Assembly: GCF_001048695.1 (NCBI RefSeq) | Contig: NZ_CVRB01000001.1 | Coordinates: 310,001 to 374,000, forward strand | Reading direction: 5' to 3' | Source of the DNA: Neobacillus massiliamazoniensis | Lineage (GTDB): Bacteria > Bacillota > Bacilli > Bacillales > Cytobacillaceae | Length of the DNA stretch: 64,000 nucleotides | In this document: piece by piece, positions 1 through 8,717 of the stretch | Layout of the letters: each line of letters starts with the position of its first letter | How positions within the stretch are numbered: the stretch's first letter is position 1 | The notes under the pieces: generated by a model | What the model was told of the DNA's origin: nothing | Seen by the model: only the letters and a program-made list of their open reading frames with translations | Database searches by the model: none | Translations under genes and position numbers: made by a program

Positions 1-19
1 TCGAGTTAGAATGGATGTT

Positions 20-50
20 TATAAAGGAAAAGCCAGGCTATTAGCCTGGC
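20..50 (-). terminator. Terminator after ymcA
   Basis: On the minus strand, seven bases after the ymcA stop codon, a perfect 8-bp stem GCCAGGCT with a 3-nt loop (positions 32-50) is followed by TTTTCCTTT. This is a typical Rho-independent terminator and ends the miaB-ymcA transcript. Confidence 0.85.
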
Positions 51-56
51 AAAAAA

Positions 57-500
57 TTAATGGTCGTGACCTTTGCATTCACTGTCACTATGCTTCATGC
101 TTGCGCCAGTTTCACCATATAATAAATCCCCGCCGGTAGAAGTAATAATTTCGTTGGTGACGGTATTGGAAATAGCTGAGGCAATTAACTGTAGCAAATC
201 GTTGACTTCTATTTGTGATTGTTTAAATTCCTGGACAACAGGGATATCATCTAAATCCTGTTCAATGGAAGCAATTTTGTCCTCCACCTTTTTTAAAGCC
301 TCTGGTTTTCCGTAATGCTGAAGGTTTACAGCTTGCTTTTGCAGGCCCTTAATATCCGAAATCAATGAACGAACCTTTTCGTTTTCATGAATTTGAGCTT
401 CCGCTCTTTTGAAAAAATCAACTTCGTCCGTTTCTGCAATCATTCGCGCTAAATCCTTAGCACGTGCAACGATCTCATCTTTTGTATACTTCCCCACCAT
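57..500 (-). CDS. ymcA: YmcA/RicA, YlbF-family regulatory protein
   Basis: A 147-residue mostly helical protein of the YlbF/YmcA (Com_YlbF) family. In B. subtilis, YmcA (RicA) forms a complex with YlbF (RicF) and YaaT (RicT) that binds Fe-S clusters, supports biofilm formation, competence and sporulation, and works with RNase Y in mRNA maturation. A Cys at residue 142 in a His-rich tail is visible and is a plausible cluster ligand. The ATG overlaps the miaB stop by one base (TAATG) and is preceded by GAGGTG, so the two genes are translationally coupled as in B. subtilis. rny lies about 6 kb away in the same window, so functional partners are near neighbours. Length is normal. Confidence 0.93.
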   Translation of the reverse strand: MVGKYTKDEIVARAKDLARMIAETDEVDFFKRAEAQIHENEKVRSLISDIKGLQKQAVNLQHYGKPEALKKVEDKIASIEQDLDDIPVVQEFKQSQIEVNDLLQLIASAISNTVTNEIITSTGGDLLYGETGASMKHSDSECKGHDH

Positions 501-2044
501 TAATTCACCTCAATCGCTTCTAGTTCTTCCATCATTTCTCCATTTAATGACCATGTTTTTGCTTCCTTAATCTTCACTTTGACAATTTTGCCAATAGCTG
601 ATTTAGGACCAACAAAGTTAACAAGCTTGTTCTTATCTGTATATCCTGCAAGGACGTCAGGATTGTTCTTACTTTCCCCTTCAACAAGAACCTTAACGAT
701 CTGACCCTCATATTTTTTCATAGCCTCTGCAGATAGGTCATTTACGAGTTTGTTGAGTCGTTGCAAACGCTCCTTCTTTACTTCCATTGGGACGTTGTCT
801 TGCATTTTTGCAGCTGGAGTGCCTTCACGCGGAGAGTAAATGAACGTATAAGCAAGCTCATATCCTACCTCACGATAAAGAGACATAGTTTCTTCAAATT
901 GTTCATCTGTTTCGTTTGGATATCCGACAATAATGTCTGTTGTTAAAGCAACATCCGGTATTGCCGCTTTAATTTTGCGTACCAGCTCTAAATATTGTTC
1001 CCTTGTATATTTGCGGGCCATTATTTTTAGCACATCCGTTGAACCTGATTGTACCGGTAAGTGGATATGCTTCATTAGGTTTCCACCATTCGCCAGCACT
1101 TCAATCAGATGATCATCGAAGTCACGTGGATGACTTGTCGTAAAGCGAATTCGAGGGATATCAATTTTACGAATTTCATCCATTAAGTCACCAAGTCCGT
1201 ACTTCATGTCTTCAAAATCTTTTCCATAGGCATTAACATTTTGCCCAAGAAGGGTAATTTCTTGATAGCCTTGTGCAGCCAAGTGGCGTACTTCTTGAAT
1301 GATCTCTTCAGGACGACGGCTTCTTTCTTTCCCGCGAGTATATGGAACGATACAATACGTACAAAACTTATCGCAGCCGTACATAATATTAACCCAAGCC
1401 TTTATGCTGCCTCTGCGGACTTTTGGAAGGTTTTCAATTACGTCACCTTCTTTAGACCAGACTTCCACAACCATTTCTTTTGACATGTAGGCTTCATGTA
1501 AAATATTTGGTAAACGGTGAATATTATGGGTTCCAAAGATCATATCAACTTGTTGGTATGTTTTTAAAATTTTATTGACGACAGATTCTTCTTGAGACAT
1601 ACATCCGCACACGCCGAGAAGCAGATCAGGTTTTTCCATTTTCAATGCCTTAAGGTGACCAAGTTCACCGAATACTTTGTTCTCGGCATTTTCACGAATG
1701 GCACACGTATTCAATAGAATCACGTTTGCTTCTTCTGTATTTTCAGTTGGCTCGTAGCCTAGAGCTAAAAAGATACCCGCCATAACTTCAGTATCATGTT
1801 CATTCATTTGACATCCGTAAGTGCGAATGTAAAACTTTCGGCCTTGACCCATCCCCTTAAATTCTTCAGGAATGGCAAAATCATGTTGGTACTTTACTTC
1901 TTCTTTTCCACGTTTTTTTGCATCTTTTAAGGAAGGTGCAGTAATTACTTGTTCAAAGTACTTGCTGTAATCCTTGACGGATTTTTTGTCCGAAGAATTA
2001 GCAGTTTGAACTTGCTGACTTTCTAATCGTTGTTTTTCATTCAT
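500..2044 (-). CDS. miaB: tRNA-2-methylthio-N6-dimethylallyladenosine synthase MiaB
   Basis: Radical-SAM methylthiotransferase that converts i6A37 to ms2i6A37 in tRNAs reading UNN codons. In the 514-residue form, an N-terminal UPF0004 domain carries Cys 78, 114 and 148 (auxiliary 4Fe-4S cluster). The radical-SAM motif CDKFCTYC carries Cys 224, 228 and 231, and a C-terminal TRAM domain follows. I chose the ATG of MNEKQ because AGGAG lies 11 nt upstream and B. subtilis MiaB starts with the same residues. An in-frame ATG seven codons earlier has no ribosome-binding site. A sigma-A-like promoter lies at 2143-2171. The gene is followed directly by ymcA. Confidence 0.97.
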   Translation of the reverse strand: MNEKQRLESQQVQTANSSDKKSVKDYSKYFEQVITAPSLKDAKKRGKEEVKYQHDFAIPEEFKGMGQGRKFYIRTYGCQMNEHDTEVMAGIFLALGYEPTENTEEANVILLNTCAIRENAENKVFGELGHLKALKMEKPDLLLGVCGCMSQEESVVNKILKTYQQVDMIFGTHNIHRLPNILHEAYMSKEMVVEVWSKEGDVIENLPKVRRGSIKAWVNIMYGCDKFCTYCIVPYTRGKERSRRPEEIIQEVRHLAAQGYQEITLLGQNVNAYGKDFEDMKYGLGDLMDEIRKIDIPRIRFTTSHPRDFDDHLIEVLANGGNLMKHIHLPVQSGSTDVLKIMARKYTREQYLELVRKIKAAIPDVALTTDIIVGYPNETDEQFEETMSLYREVGYELAYTFIYSPREGTPAAKMQDNVPMEVKKERLQRLNKLVNDLSAEAMKKYEGQIVKVLVEGESKNNPDVLAGYTDKNKLVNFVGPKSAIGKIVKVKIKEAKTWSLNGEMMEELEAIEVN

Positions 2045-2142
2045 TTGTGGAAAATCTCCTTTCATTTCATATCACTTAACGTCTATTAAAATCAATAATG
2101 CTATTTTTTACCTTTTAAGAGGCATGAGCTGCACATTATTAA

Positions 2143-2171
2143 AGTATAAAGGTTATAGTCGCTGAAAACAA
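2143..2171 (-). promoter_or_regulatory. Probable sigma-A promoter of miaB-ymcA
   Basis: On the minus strand, -35 TTGTTT (2166-2171), a 17-nt spacer and -10 TATACT (2143-2148) lie about 100 nt upstream of the miaB start, just downstream of the korB terminator. The placement fits an independent start for miaB-ymcA. Assigned by eye. Confidence 0.55.
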
Positions 2172-2202
2172 TAGAAAATCCCGTGGAAGCACCTTCCACG
2201 GG
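2171..2202 (-). terminator. Terminator after korB
   Basis: A perfect 10-bp stem CCCGTGGAAG with a 3-nt loop (2180-2202) is followed on the minus strand by ATTTTCT. It lies about 60 nt after the korB stop and separates korAB from miaB. Confidence 0.85.
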
Positions 2203-2221
2203 ATAATACCTGAAATTCGAA

Positions 2222-2256
2222 AACTGTCCAGCTCCAGCTTCTTACTTGCCTTCGCT
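2222..2256 (-). repeat. Remnant of palindromic repeat B after korB
   Basis: Just after the korB stop, the minus strand reads AAGCGAAGGC, then GCTGGAGCTGGACAG. These match the two outer ends of the palindromic repeat found complete at 5386-5516 and 18445-18581, in the same orientation to the upstream gene. The middle is missing, so this is a decayed copy. Confidence 0.55.
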
Positions 2257-2263
2257 TTACAAA

Positions 2264-3130
2264 TTACATAAATTCAGCAACTAATTTATCAAAATGCGCT
2301 TGATCTAGGTTAAGGTCTGCTTTTGTTAATGGAGCTTCAGAATAACCATGGATCAATTCTTGATATGATTGACGCTCAGTATTTTGGTAAATAAGTCCTG
2401 TTACAAGACCATTGTGTTTCATTAATGTTTGCATCGCCATTTCGCGGTTTGAAGCGTCATAGCCTTCGATATCACTGAGTTTTGTTAGATTTTCTTTAAA
2501 CCAGTCATAGGTATTTACTTTATTATAAGTAACACAAGGGCTAAATACGTTTATTAACGAGAACCCTTTATGCTTAATACCTGCTTCAATCAAGGCAGTT
2601 AAGTCTTTTAGGTCAGTCGAGAAGCTTTGAGCCACAAATGTTGCACCAACTGTTAATGCCAATTCCATTGGAGAAATCGCTTGTTCAATTGAACCCATTG
2701 GTGTTGATTTTGTTTTAAAGCCAACTGCAGAACGTGGTGAAGTTTGCCCTTTTGTTAATCCGTAGATTTGGTTATCCATAACCACGTATGTGATGTCGAT
2801 ATTACGACGAATTGCATGGACAGTATGAGCCATACCGATTGCATAACCATCACCGTCACCGCCTGAAGCGATAACAGTTAAATCACGATTAGCCATTTTT
2901 ACACCTTGAGCAATCGGAAGTGAACGGCCATGGATTCCATGAAATCCGTATGCATTAATATAACCTGAGATACGACCTGAACAGCCAATCCCTGAAATAA
3001 CGGCCAGATTTTCCGGTACTAAGCCGACATTTGCTGCCGCACGTTGCATAGCTGCTTGCACGGAGAAGTCGCCACAGCCAGGACACCAGTTAGGTTTTAC
3101 ATCATTTCTAAAGTCTTTAAATGTGGCCAT
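2264..3130 (-). CDS. korB: 2-oxoacid:ferredoxin oxidoreductase, beta subunit
   Basis: Thiamine-diphosphate subunit of a 2-oxoacid (probably 2-oxoglutarate) : ferredoxin oxidoreductase, which decarboxylates a 2-oxoacid to acyl-CoA and reduces ferredoxin. A 288-residue protein with Cys16 and Cys19 (WCPGCGDF), Cys50 (GCSGR) and Cys199, the usual four ligands of the single 4Fe-4S cluster. The ThDP/Mg motif GDGDGYAIG is at 91-99 with Asn120. The ATG follows the korA stop immediately, and GGAG in the end of korA serves as its ribosome-binding site. Which 2-oxoacid is used cannot be read from the sequence; the family name Kor is the best inference. B. subtilis lacks this pair and carries tdh-kbl at this position. 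Confidence 0.9.
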   Translation of the reverse strand: MATFKDFRNDVKPNWCPGCGDFSVQAAMQRAAANVGLVPENLAVISGIGCSGRISGYINAYGFHGIHGRSLPIAQGVKMANRDLTVIASGGDGDGYAIGMAHTVHAIRRNIDITYVVMDNQIYGLTKGQTSPRSAVGFKTKSTPMGSIEQAISPMELALTVGATFVAQSFSTDLKDLTALIEAGIKHKGFSLINVFSPCVTYNKVNTYDWFKENLTKLSDIEGYDASNREMAMQTLMKHNGLVTGLIYQNTERQSYQELIHGYSEAPLTKADLNLDQAHFDKLVAEFM

Positions 3131-4867
3131 TTAGAACAACTCCTTGCATTTTGAATAAACGTCGTGTGGAAGGAATGGATTTCCATCGTATTTTACATAT
3201 TTTGTAATTTTTTCAGCATGCCCAACATTCATTTTCATTATATTAGCTAATTGGCCTGTTGCATTGTTTTCAACTACTAATACCTTTTTAGCAGAACGAA
3301 CAAGTGGAAGTAGTTCGTCTGTTGGGAAAGGATGGATTAAACGAACATGTGCATGGTTCACTTTCATGCCGTCTTTTTGTAATCGTCCCATCGCTTCTTC
3401 AATTGCACCGCGGGTTGAGTTAAAACCAACGACAAGAATATCAGCATCCTCATGTGGCGCGTTTTTATAGACAGGTGTATTGAAATGAATATTTTCAATT
3501 TTACCCATACGCTTATCCATTTGTGCAATACGGTTAGATGAAGATTCAGATGGTTTTCCATTTTCAGCATGTTCTACCCCAGTTACATGGTGAATACCAT
3601 TTTTCATTCCAGGAATAGTACGAGGTGAAACACCGTCTTCAGTCACTTCATAGCGTTTGAAATAGCCTTTATTTTCAATCTCTGGAAGCTCTTCTGTTAC
3701 AAGTTTTCCACGACGAATTTCTACCTTAGAAGCATCAAGTGGATTAACTGTCTGTTTTCCAAGCGATAATTGAAGGTCAGATAACACAATAACAGGACAT
3801 TGATATTCTTCAGCAAGATTAAATGCTTCAGCTGTATCATAGAAAGCTTCTTCAACAGTACTTGGCGCTAAAACGATTTTTGGAATTTCACCGTGTGTAC
3901 CATAAATCATCGCCATTAAGTCTGATTGTTCTTGCTTCGTTGGCAATCCTGTAGAAGGGCCACCACGTTGAGTATCCACAATAACGAGTGGAGTTTCTGT
4001 AATACCTGCTAAACCAATTGCTTCCATCTTCAATGATAATCCAGGACCAGATGAAGCAGTTAGGGCACGAACTCCACCATAAGCTGCTCCAATTGTCATT
4101 GTACATGCAGCAATTTCATCTTCTGTTTGAATAACAGCTCCACCAAGTGCTGGTAGTTTTTTAATTAAATACTCCATAATGTCAGAAGCAGGTGTGATTG
4201 GATATGCAGCCATAAAACGGCATCCGCCAGCAAGTGCTCCTAAAGCAATTGCATCATTTCCGATCATATACATACGATGTTTTCCATCTGCTTTTTCAAG
4301 GTGCATGGTTGGAACATTGCCAGCCATATTTTGTTTCGTGTAGTCGAAGCCAGCTTTGATGGCATCCATGTTTTTCGCAACAACTTGTTCACCTTTTTTA
4401 CCGAAAATCTCACGAACAACTGCTTCAAAAACATGAATATCTAGGTCTAAAACAGCTGAAGTCGCACCGATCGCCACCATGTTTTTCATAAGCGATGTAC
4501 CTAATTCAGTAGCGATTTCAGTAAAAGGAACCGCATACATTGAAGCTGCAGAATCTTCAGGTTTTTTTGGATTAAATTTGGAATCTGCTAGGATGAACCC
4601 TTTACTATGCAACTCTTTGTAATTTAAGTCGATGGTTTCTTGGTCAAATGCAACAAGGATATCAAGATCGTCAGAAATAGAACGAACTTCTGTTGTGCTA
4701 ACTCGTATTTTGTTATTTGTATGACCGCCCTTAATACGTGATGAAAAGTGACGATAACCATACAAGTAATATCCTAGGCGATTCAATGCAATAGCAAAGA
4801 TTTCACCGGTACTTTCAATACCTTCCCCTTGTTGTCCGCCAACTTTCCATGAAAGTTGATTGATCAT
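3131..4867 (-). CDS. korA: 2-oxoacid:ferredoxin oxidoreductase, fused gamma-alpha subunit
   Basis: A 578-residue partner of KorB. An N-terminal gamma-type domain (about 1-185, with the GGQQGEGIESTGE motif) is fused to the pyrimidine-binding alpha domain (about 195-575, with YPITPASDIMEYL and the SSGPGLSLKMEA segment). This gamma-alpha fusion is the normal two-subunit Kor form, which has no separate ferredoxin-like delta subunit, so it needs an external ferredoxin. The ATG is preceded by AAAGGGGTG at 7 nt. The upstream region holds a TGC-extended -10 (TACACT) and a cre-like site at 5005-5018, which suggests carbon-catabolite control. korA and korB form a two-gene operon ended by the hairpin at 2180-2202. 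Confidence 0.9.
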   Translation of the reverse strand: MINQLSWKVGGQQGEGIESTGEIFAIALNRLGYYLYGYRHFSSRIKGGHTNNKIRVSTTEVRSISDDLDILVAFDQETIDLNYKELHSKGFILADSKFNPKKPEDSAASMYAVPFTEIATELGTSLMKNMVAIGATSAVLDLDIHVFEAVVREIFGKKGEQVVAKNMDAIKAGFDYTKQNMAGNVPTMHLEKADGKHRMYMIGNDAIALGALAGGCRFMAAYPITPASDIMEYLIKKLPALGGAVIQTEDEIAACTMTIGAAYGGVRALTASSGPGLSLKMEAIGLAGITETPLVIVDTQRGGPSTGLPTKQEQSDLMAMIYGTHGEIPKIVLAPSTVEEAFYDTAEAFNLAEEYQCPVIVLSDLQLSLGKQTVNPLDASKVEIRRGKLVTEELPEIENKGYFKRYEVTEDGVSPRTIPGMKNGIHHVTGVEHAENGKPSESSSNRIAQMDKRMGKIENIHFNTPVYKNAPHEDADILVVGFNSTRGAIEEAMGRLQKDGMKVNHAHVRLIHPFPTDELLPLVRSAKKVLVVENNATGQLANIMKMNVGHAEKITKYVKYDGNPFLPHDVYSKCKELF

Positions 4868-5241
4868 TAACTTACACCCCTTTTGGATATGTAAAAATTA
4901 AGTAGATTGATTCATCTAAGAGTGTAGCACATTTCCAAGTAAATCACTAGAAATTAGTCTATTTATTACACACTTAAGGACTAAAAGTGATTTCTTAGAG
5001 ACGTACTAAACGCTTTCAATTCTAGACCTATGAATCGAAAAATGCAACCCTTTAGACCTAAAATATGTCGAAAATATGAATATTTTTTTATTATTAGATA
5101 TAAACTATTTCCTTTTATTCTAAAAAAAGTATAATCATGCTGAAACTGCATTTTAAAGCTATTTAACTGTAGAAAGTATTTGAGTAAGAATTTATATTAA
5201 GATAATATTTTATATATTTTATATTGTGAGAAAAATCCAAC
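4868..5241 (-). other. korA upstream region, AT-rich, no gene
   Basis: This 374-nt stretch has no plausible gene. On the minus strand it contains a TGC-extended -10 TACACT about 55 nt upstream of korA (4922-4927), the cre-like site at 5005-5018, and very AT-rich DNA from 5085 to 5240. The -35 for the extended -10 is weak. Together with repeat B downstream of spoVS it fills the long gap between spoVS and korA. Confidence 0.5.
5005..5018 (-). promoter_or_regulatory. cre-like CcpA site upstream of korA
   Basis: The minus strand reads TGAAAGCGTTTAGT. It matches the catabolite-responsive-element consensus TGWAANCGNTNWCA at 12 of 14 positions, the last two bases differing. It lies 138-151 nt upstream of the korA start and upstream of the proposed -10. 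Whether it activates or represses is unknown. Confidence 0.35.
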
Positions 5242-5270
5242 AAAATACCTGCTTGCTAAATACAAGCAGG
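5242..5270 (-). terminator. Possible distal terminator after spoVS
   Basis: A perfect 8-bp stem CCTGCTTG with a 7-nt loop (5248-5270) is followed on the minus strand by TATTTTGTTGG. It lies about 250 nt after spoVS, beyond two repeat B copies that may terminate on their own. The T tract is interrupted. Confidence 0.45.
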
Positions 5271-5290
5271 ATAAATGGAAAATGAAATCT

Positions 5291-5389
5291 TGAACTGTCC
5301 AAGCCAATCCGGACAAGAAGATAAAAAGCACCTTCTTGCCAGCTCGTCTTGTGCCTTTCACCCATGACCAAGGCGCTTCTGCTTTTCTT
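5291..5389. repeat. Palindromic repeat B, copy 1 (5'-deleted)
   Basis: The right half matches copy 2: GCTCGTCTTGTGCCT, CATGACCAAGGCGCTTC and GCTTTTC. The left part is shortened (TGTCCAAGCCAATCC joins sequences that are far apart in copies 2 and 3). The inner stem is CAAGAAG / CTTCTTG (5314-5338), different in sequence from copies 2 and 3 but still paired. It lies tandem with copy 2. Confidence 0.75.
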
Positions 5390-5516
5390 TTTGTCCAGCA
5401 CCAGCGATTAGGGGCTCGGGTCATAAGCCAATCCGTCCTGAAGGTTAAAAAGCAACCTTCACGCCGGCTCGTCTTGTGCCTGTCGCCCCTGACCAAGCCG
5501 CCTCCGCTTTTCTTTT
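5386..5516. repeat. Palindromic repeat B, copy 2 (complete)
   Basis: About 130 bp with self-complementary ends, running from CTTTTTGTCCAGC to CCGCTTTTC. The inner stem is GAAGGTT / AACCTTC around an A-rich loop (5439-5459). On the minus strand it begins directly at the spoVS stop codon (TAAAAAGAAAAGCGG). It can fold as a long RNA hairpin in the spoVS 3' UTR. The open frames running through it are by-products of the palindrome, not genes. Confidence 0.8.
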
Positions 5517-5776
5517 TACCGTGGTTCTACGATTAGTTTTATAGCTGTGCGCTCTTCACCGTCAATTAAGATATCAGTAAATGCCGGGATGCAGATCAAA
5601 TCGACTCCGCTAGGTGCCACAAATCCTCGAGCAATCGCTACTGCCTTAACGGCTTGATTTAATGCACCTGCCCCAATCGCCTGTATCTCCGCTGCACCTC
5701 TTTCACGCAGAACTCCGGCAAGCGCACCAGCAACAGAATTAGGATTAGATTTTGCTGAAACTTTTAATATTTCCAT
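5516..5776 (-). CDS. spoVS: Stage V sporulation protein S
   Basis: An 86-residue SpoVS, a small Alba-like protein needed at stage V of sporulation (coat and cortex assembly) in B. subtilis and one of the most conserved sporulation proteins. The whole length matches the family, from MEILKVSAK to KLIVEPR. I chose the ATG at 5776 because AAGGGGGAG lies 7 nt upstream and the family starts here; an upstream in-frame extension of 18 codons has no ribosome-binding site and no conservation. The gene stands alone between ymdB and the repeats. Its stop codon is the first base of repeat B. Confidence 0.96.
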   Translation of the reverse strand: MEILKVSAKSNPNSVAGALAGVLRERGAAEIQAIGAGALNQAVKAVAIARGFVAPSGVDLICIPAFTDILIDGEERTAIKLIVEPR

Positions 5777-5933
5777 CCCTAGCTCCCCCTTGTTTTTTCC
5801 CGATCCCGCATGAGCAGTTTCATGAACCAATCAGGTTATAACATTCCACTGCTACTATATTCAATCGATAAAAGACATATTCCGGCTTGGACAAAAAAAC
5901 GTAATGGAATCGATTAAAAAAAGAAGTAGGTAA

Positions 5934-6731
5934 CTAGGAATAAAAAGGGTGATCTTCATTAATTAAAATACGTTCTATTTTTTTCGTATGACCTGTTTTA
6001 CGATCTAGTTCAAATAAAACAGCACTTAACTGGGCTCGTCCGTCATTTGGCACTTCAAAGCGAACAGGTAGGCTCGTCAGAAACTTTTTAATAACGGCTT
6101 CTCTTTCCATCCCCAGTATTCCGTCGTATGGACCTGTCATTCCCACATCCGTCAAATAACCAGTTCCACCAGGGAGGATTCGGTTGTCTGCCGTTTGCAC
6201 ATGGGTATGCGTACCAACAACGGCAGAAACTCTTCCATCGAGAAACCAACCCATCGCTTGCTTTTCACTCGTTACTTCAGCATGAAAATCCACAAAAATA
6301 AATGGTGTTCTAGCCTGGGCAAGGGAGACTAATTCGTCTGCCTTTTGAAAAGGGCAGTCAAGCGGGTTCATAAAAGTTCTTCCTTGCAAATTAATAACTG
6401 CAACTTCGATCTCATTCAATTTTAGAAAAACAATCCCTTTTCCAGGCGTGTCTTTCGGAAAATTGGCTGGACGGATTAAATATTTTGCTTCGTCAATAAA
6501 TTCAAATATCTCACGATTATCCCAAGCATGGTTTCCTAACGTGACGGCCTGTGCACCATTCTCTAAAAATCCCCTGTAAATTTTTTCGGTAATCCCTCTG
6601 CCTCCAGCAGCATTTTCGCCATTGATGATGGTTAATTGTGGGCGGTATTTTTCTTTTAATTTTGGTAAATATTCCTTTACCATATCTCTTCCTGGCGAAC
6701 CAACAACATCGCCTATAAATAGTAAATGCAT
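5934..6731 (-). CDS. ymdB: YmdB metallophosphoesterase (cyclic-nucleotide phosphodiesterase)
   Basis: A 265-residue calcineurin-like metallophosphoesterase. In B. subtilis YmdB hydrolyses 2',3'- and 3',5'-cyclic nucleotides and affects biofilm formation, sigma-D-dependent motility genes and nanotubes. Binuclear metal-site motifs are visible: FIGDVVGSPGR near the N-terminus, NGENAAGGRG, GNHAWDN, DFHAE and GTHTHVQTAD. The ATG follows AAAGGG at 8 nt. It lies downstream of rny as in B. subtilis, but a terminator at the rny stop separates them. Length is normal for the family. Confidence 0.95.
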   Translation of the reverse strand: MHLLFIGDVVGSPGRDMVKEYLPKLKEKYRPQLTIINGENAAGGRGITEKIYRGFLENGAQAVTLGNHAWDNREIFEFIDEAKYLIRPANFPKDTPGKGIVFLKLNEIEVAVINLQGRTFMNPLDCPFQKADELVSLAQARTPFIFVDFHAEVTSEKQAMGWFLDGRVSAVVGTHTHVQTADNRILPGGTGYLTDVGMTGPYDGILGMEREAVIKKFLTSLPVRFEVPNDGRAQLSAVLFELDRKTGHTKKIERILINEDHPFYS

Positions 6732-6811
6732 TTTTTAACCCTTTCACATATAAAATTTTTTGTTTAAATTGTATCACAATGTAAACTAAATGAACCTTTT
6801 TTGCTTAGGAA

Positions 6812-6842
6812 TGAATAAAAGCGGCGCATTCGCACCGCTTTA
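6812..6842 (-). terminator. Terminator overlapping the rny stop codon
   Basis: On the minus strand, AAAGCGGTGC and GCGCCGCTTT pair around a GAAT loop and are followed by TATTC. The stem includes the rny TAA stop. It should reduce read-through into ymdB. Confidence 0.8.
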
Positions 6843-8399
6843 TTTTGCGTATTCTACAGCCCGTGTTTCACGGATGACTGTCACTTTGATATGTCCTGGA
6901 TAATCAAGCTCTTCCTCAATTCGCTTACGAATATCGCGAGCTAATCGATGTGCTGCTAAATCATCAATCGCATCAGGTCTAACAATAATTCGAACTTCAC
7001 GTCCAGCTTGAATCGCAAAAGATTTTTCAACGCCCTCATATGACTCAGAAATCTCCTCCAGCTTTTCAAGGCGGCGGATGTAGTTTTCAAGGGTTTCACT
7101 ACGTGCACCAGGTCTCGCAGCCGACAAGGCATCAGCAGCAGCTACAAGAACCGAGATAATAGATGTAGGCTCGGTGTCACCATGATGTGATGCAATACTG
7201 TTGATGACGACTGGGTGCTCTTTATACTTTGTTGCCAGTTCTACCCCAATTTCAACGTGGCTGCCTTCTACTTCATGGTCAATCGCCTTTCCTATGTCAT
7301 GAAGCAAACCAGCACGTCGAGCTAGTGTTTCATCCTCACCAAGTTCAGCCGCTAAAAGTCCTGATAGTTGTGCTACCTCCATAGAATGCTTTAAGACATT
7401 CTGGCCGTAACTTGTTCGGAATTTCAAGCGACCAAGAATTTTGATGAGATCAGGATGAAGTCCATGAACACCAACCTCAAATGTAGTTTGTTCGCCAACC
7501 TCACGAATATACTCATCCACTTCACGGCGAGATTTTTCCACCATTTCCTCAATCCGTGCCGGGTGAATCCGTCCATCTTGGACAAGCTTTTCAAGTGCTA
7601 AGCGAGCCGTTTCACGACGAATAGGATCAAAGCCTGATAGAATAACAGCTTCAGGAGTATCATCGATAATCAAATCAATTCCTGTTAATGTTTCAAGAGT
7701 ACGGATATTACGTCCTTCTCGGCCAATAATCCGACCTTTCATCTCATCATTTGGAAGGTTGACAACAGAGACAGTTGTTTCCGCAACATGGTCAGCAGCG
7801 CAACGCTGGATGGCCAGTGACAGAATTTCTTTCGCTTTCTTGTCAGCTTCCTCTTTCACACGAATTTCACTTTCCTTGATCATAACAGCAGTTTCAACGC
7901 TAAGCTCCTGCTCTGTCCGCTCTAAAATAATAGCTTTCGCTTCATCTCGAGTTAAACTTGAAATTCGTTCGAGTTCGGCTTGTTGTGTTCGTACCAACTC
8001 GTCCACTTTGCTTTCCATCTCTTCAATATGCTGTTGTCTTTGGTTTAGAGAATCATCCTTCTTCTCTAAAAGATTTTCACGCTTGTTTAACGTTTCATCT
8101 TTTCGGTCTAAATTCTCTTCTCTTTGCAGTAAACGGTTTTCTTGTTTTTGCATTTCATTTCTTCGTTCACGAACCTCACGCTCCGCATCTGTTCGAAGCT
8201 TGTGAATTTCATCCTTTGCCTCTAACAAGGCTTCTTTCTTTAATGAATCCGCATCACGCTTCGCATCTTCAAGAATCTGCTCTGCAGCATTCTTTGCCCC
8301 AGTTACCTTTGCATCAGCAATGGATTTATGAACAAAATAGCCAACAACGGCACCGACGAATAGGCCAAGCAAAATGGAGATGATAGTAATTAGGTCCAT
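6840..8399 (-). CDS. rny: Ribonuclease Y
   Basis: A 519-residue membrane-anchored endoribonuclease that starts decay of many mRNAs in Bacillaceae. Order of domains: one N-terminal transmembrane helix (about 4-25), a long charged coiled coil (about 30-200), a KH domain ([15 protein letters not shown]), and an HD domain with the metal motif [10 protein letters not shown]. The ATG is preceded by AAGGGGGTG at 5 nt. Its own promoter is visible at 8536-8564. A large antisense open frame opposite the coiled coil is a by-product of Glu/Lys/Arg-rich codons. PNPase, RNase J2 and RicA, which act with RNase Y in RNA decay or processing, are encoded in the same window. Confidence 0.97.
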   Translation of the reverse strand: MDLITIISILLGLFVGAVVGYFVHKSIADAKVTGAKNAAEQILEDAKRDADSLKKEALLEAKDEIHKLRTDAEREVRERRNEMQKQENRLLQREENLDRKDETLNKRENLLEKKDDSLNQRQQHIEEMESKVDELVRTQQAELERISSLTRDEAKAIILERTEQELSVETAVMIKESEIRVKEEADKKAKEILSLAIQRCAADHVAETTVSVVNLPNDEMKGRIIGREGRNIRTLETLTGIDLIIDDTPEAVILSGFDPIRRETARLALEKLVQDGRIHPARIEEMVEKSRREVDEYIREVGEQTTFEVGVHGLHPDLIKILGRLKFRTSYGQNVLKHSMEVAQLSGLLAAELGEDETLARRAGLLHDIGKAIDHEVEGSHVEIGVELATKYKEHPVVINSIASHHGDTEPTSIISVLVAAADALSAARPGARSETLENYIRRLEKLEEISESYEGVEKSFAIQAGREVRIIVRPDAIDDLAAHRLARDIRKRIEEELDYPGHIKVTVIRETRAVEYAK

Positions 8400-8535
8400 C
8401 GTTACACCCCCTTTTGCTATGAACTTTTGTAACTTTTTTTAAGTGTCGGCATGTACATTGTTTAGACTCAACATACAGCAAGCACTAGGCTTTTTCGCAA
8501 TGTAATATTTCCAATAATGTAAAATATACATGTTA

Positions 8536-8564
8536 ATTGTAAAGGTGAGAATATTCATTGTCAA
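8536..8564 (-). promoter_or_regulatory. sigma-A promoter of rny
   Basis: On the minus strand, -35 TTGACA (8559-8564, perfect), a 17-nt spacer and -10 TACAAT (8536-8541) lie about 140 nt upstream of the rny start. This leaves a long 5' UTR. The rest of the 318-nt recA-rny gap holds only the recA terminator. Confidence 0.75.
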
Positions 8565-8673
8565 GGGTAAGTCCTTTTAACGTTTTGAATATTTCAATTA
8601 CGTTCATATTTATTGTTTACCCATTCAAAAATCACTGCACATAAAAATTATATTATATGAATAATTACGCTCT

Positions 8674-8709
8674 TGTTAAAAAGAGCGAAACCCCTTGGAG
8701 TTTCGCTCA
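8674..8709 (-). terminator. Terminator after recA
   Basis: On the minus strand, GAGCGAAAC and GTTTCGCTC pair around a short loop and are followed by TTTTTAAC. It lies 9 nt after the recA stop. Confidence 0.9.
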
Positions 8710-8717
8710 AGTCTGAA

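Noticed and set aside
5197..5496. 99-residue minus-strand open frame after spoVS
   Set aside because: It lies entirely in repeat B and AT-rich DNA; the reading is produced by the palindromes.
5777..5933. sigma-H promoter of spoVS
   Set aside because: Expected from B. subtilis, but I could not find a convincing -35/-10 pair.
7759..8205. 148-residue open frame opposite the rny coiled coil
   Set aside because: It is Ser/Arg/Phe-rich, has no ribosome-binding site and mirrors Glu/Lys-rich codons of RNase Y.
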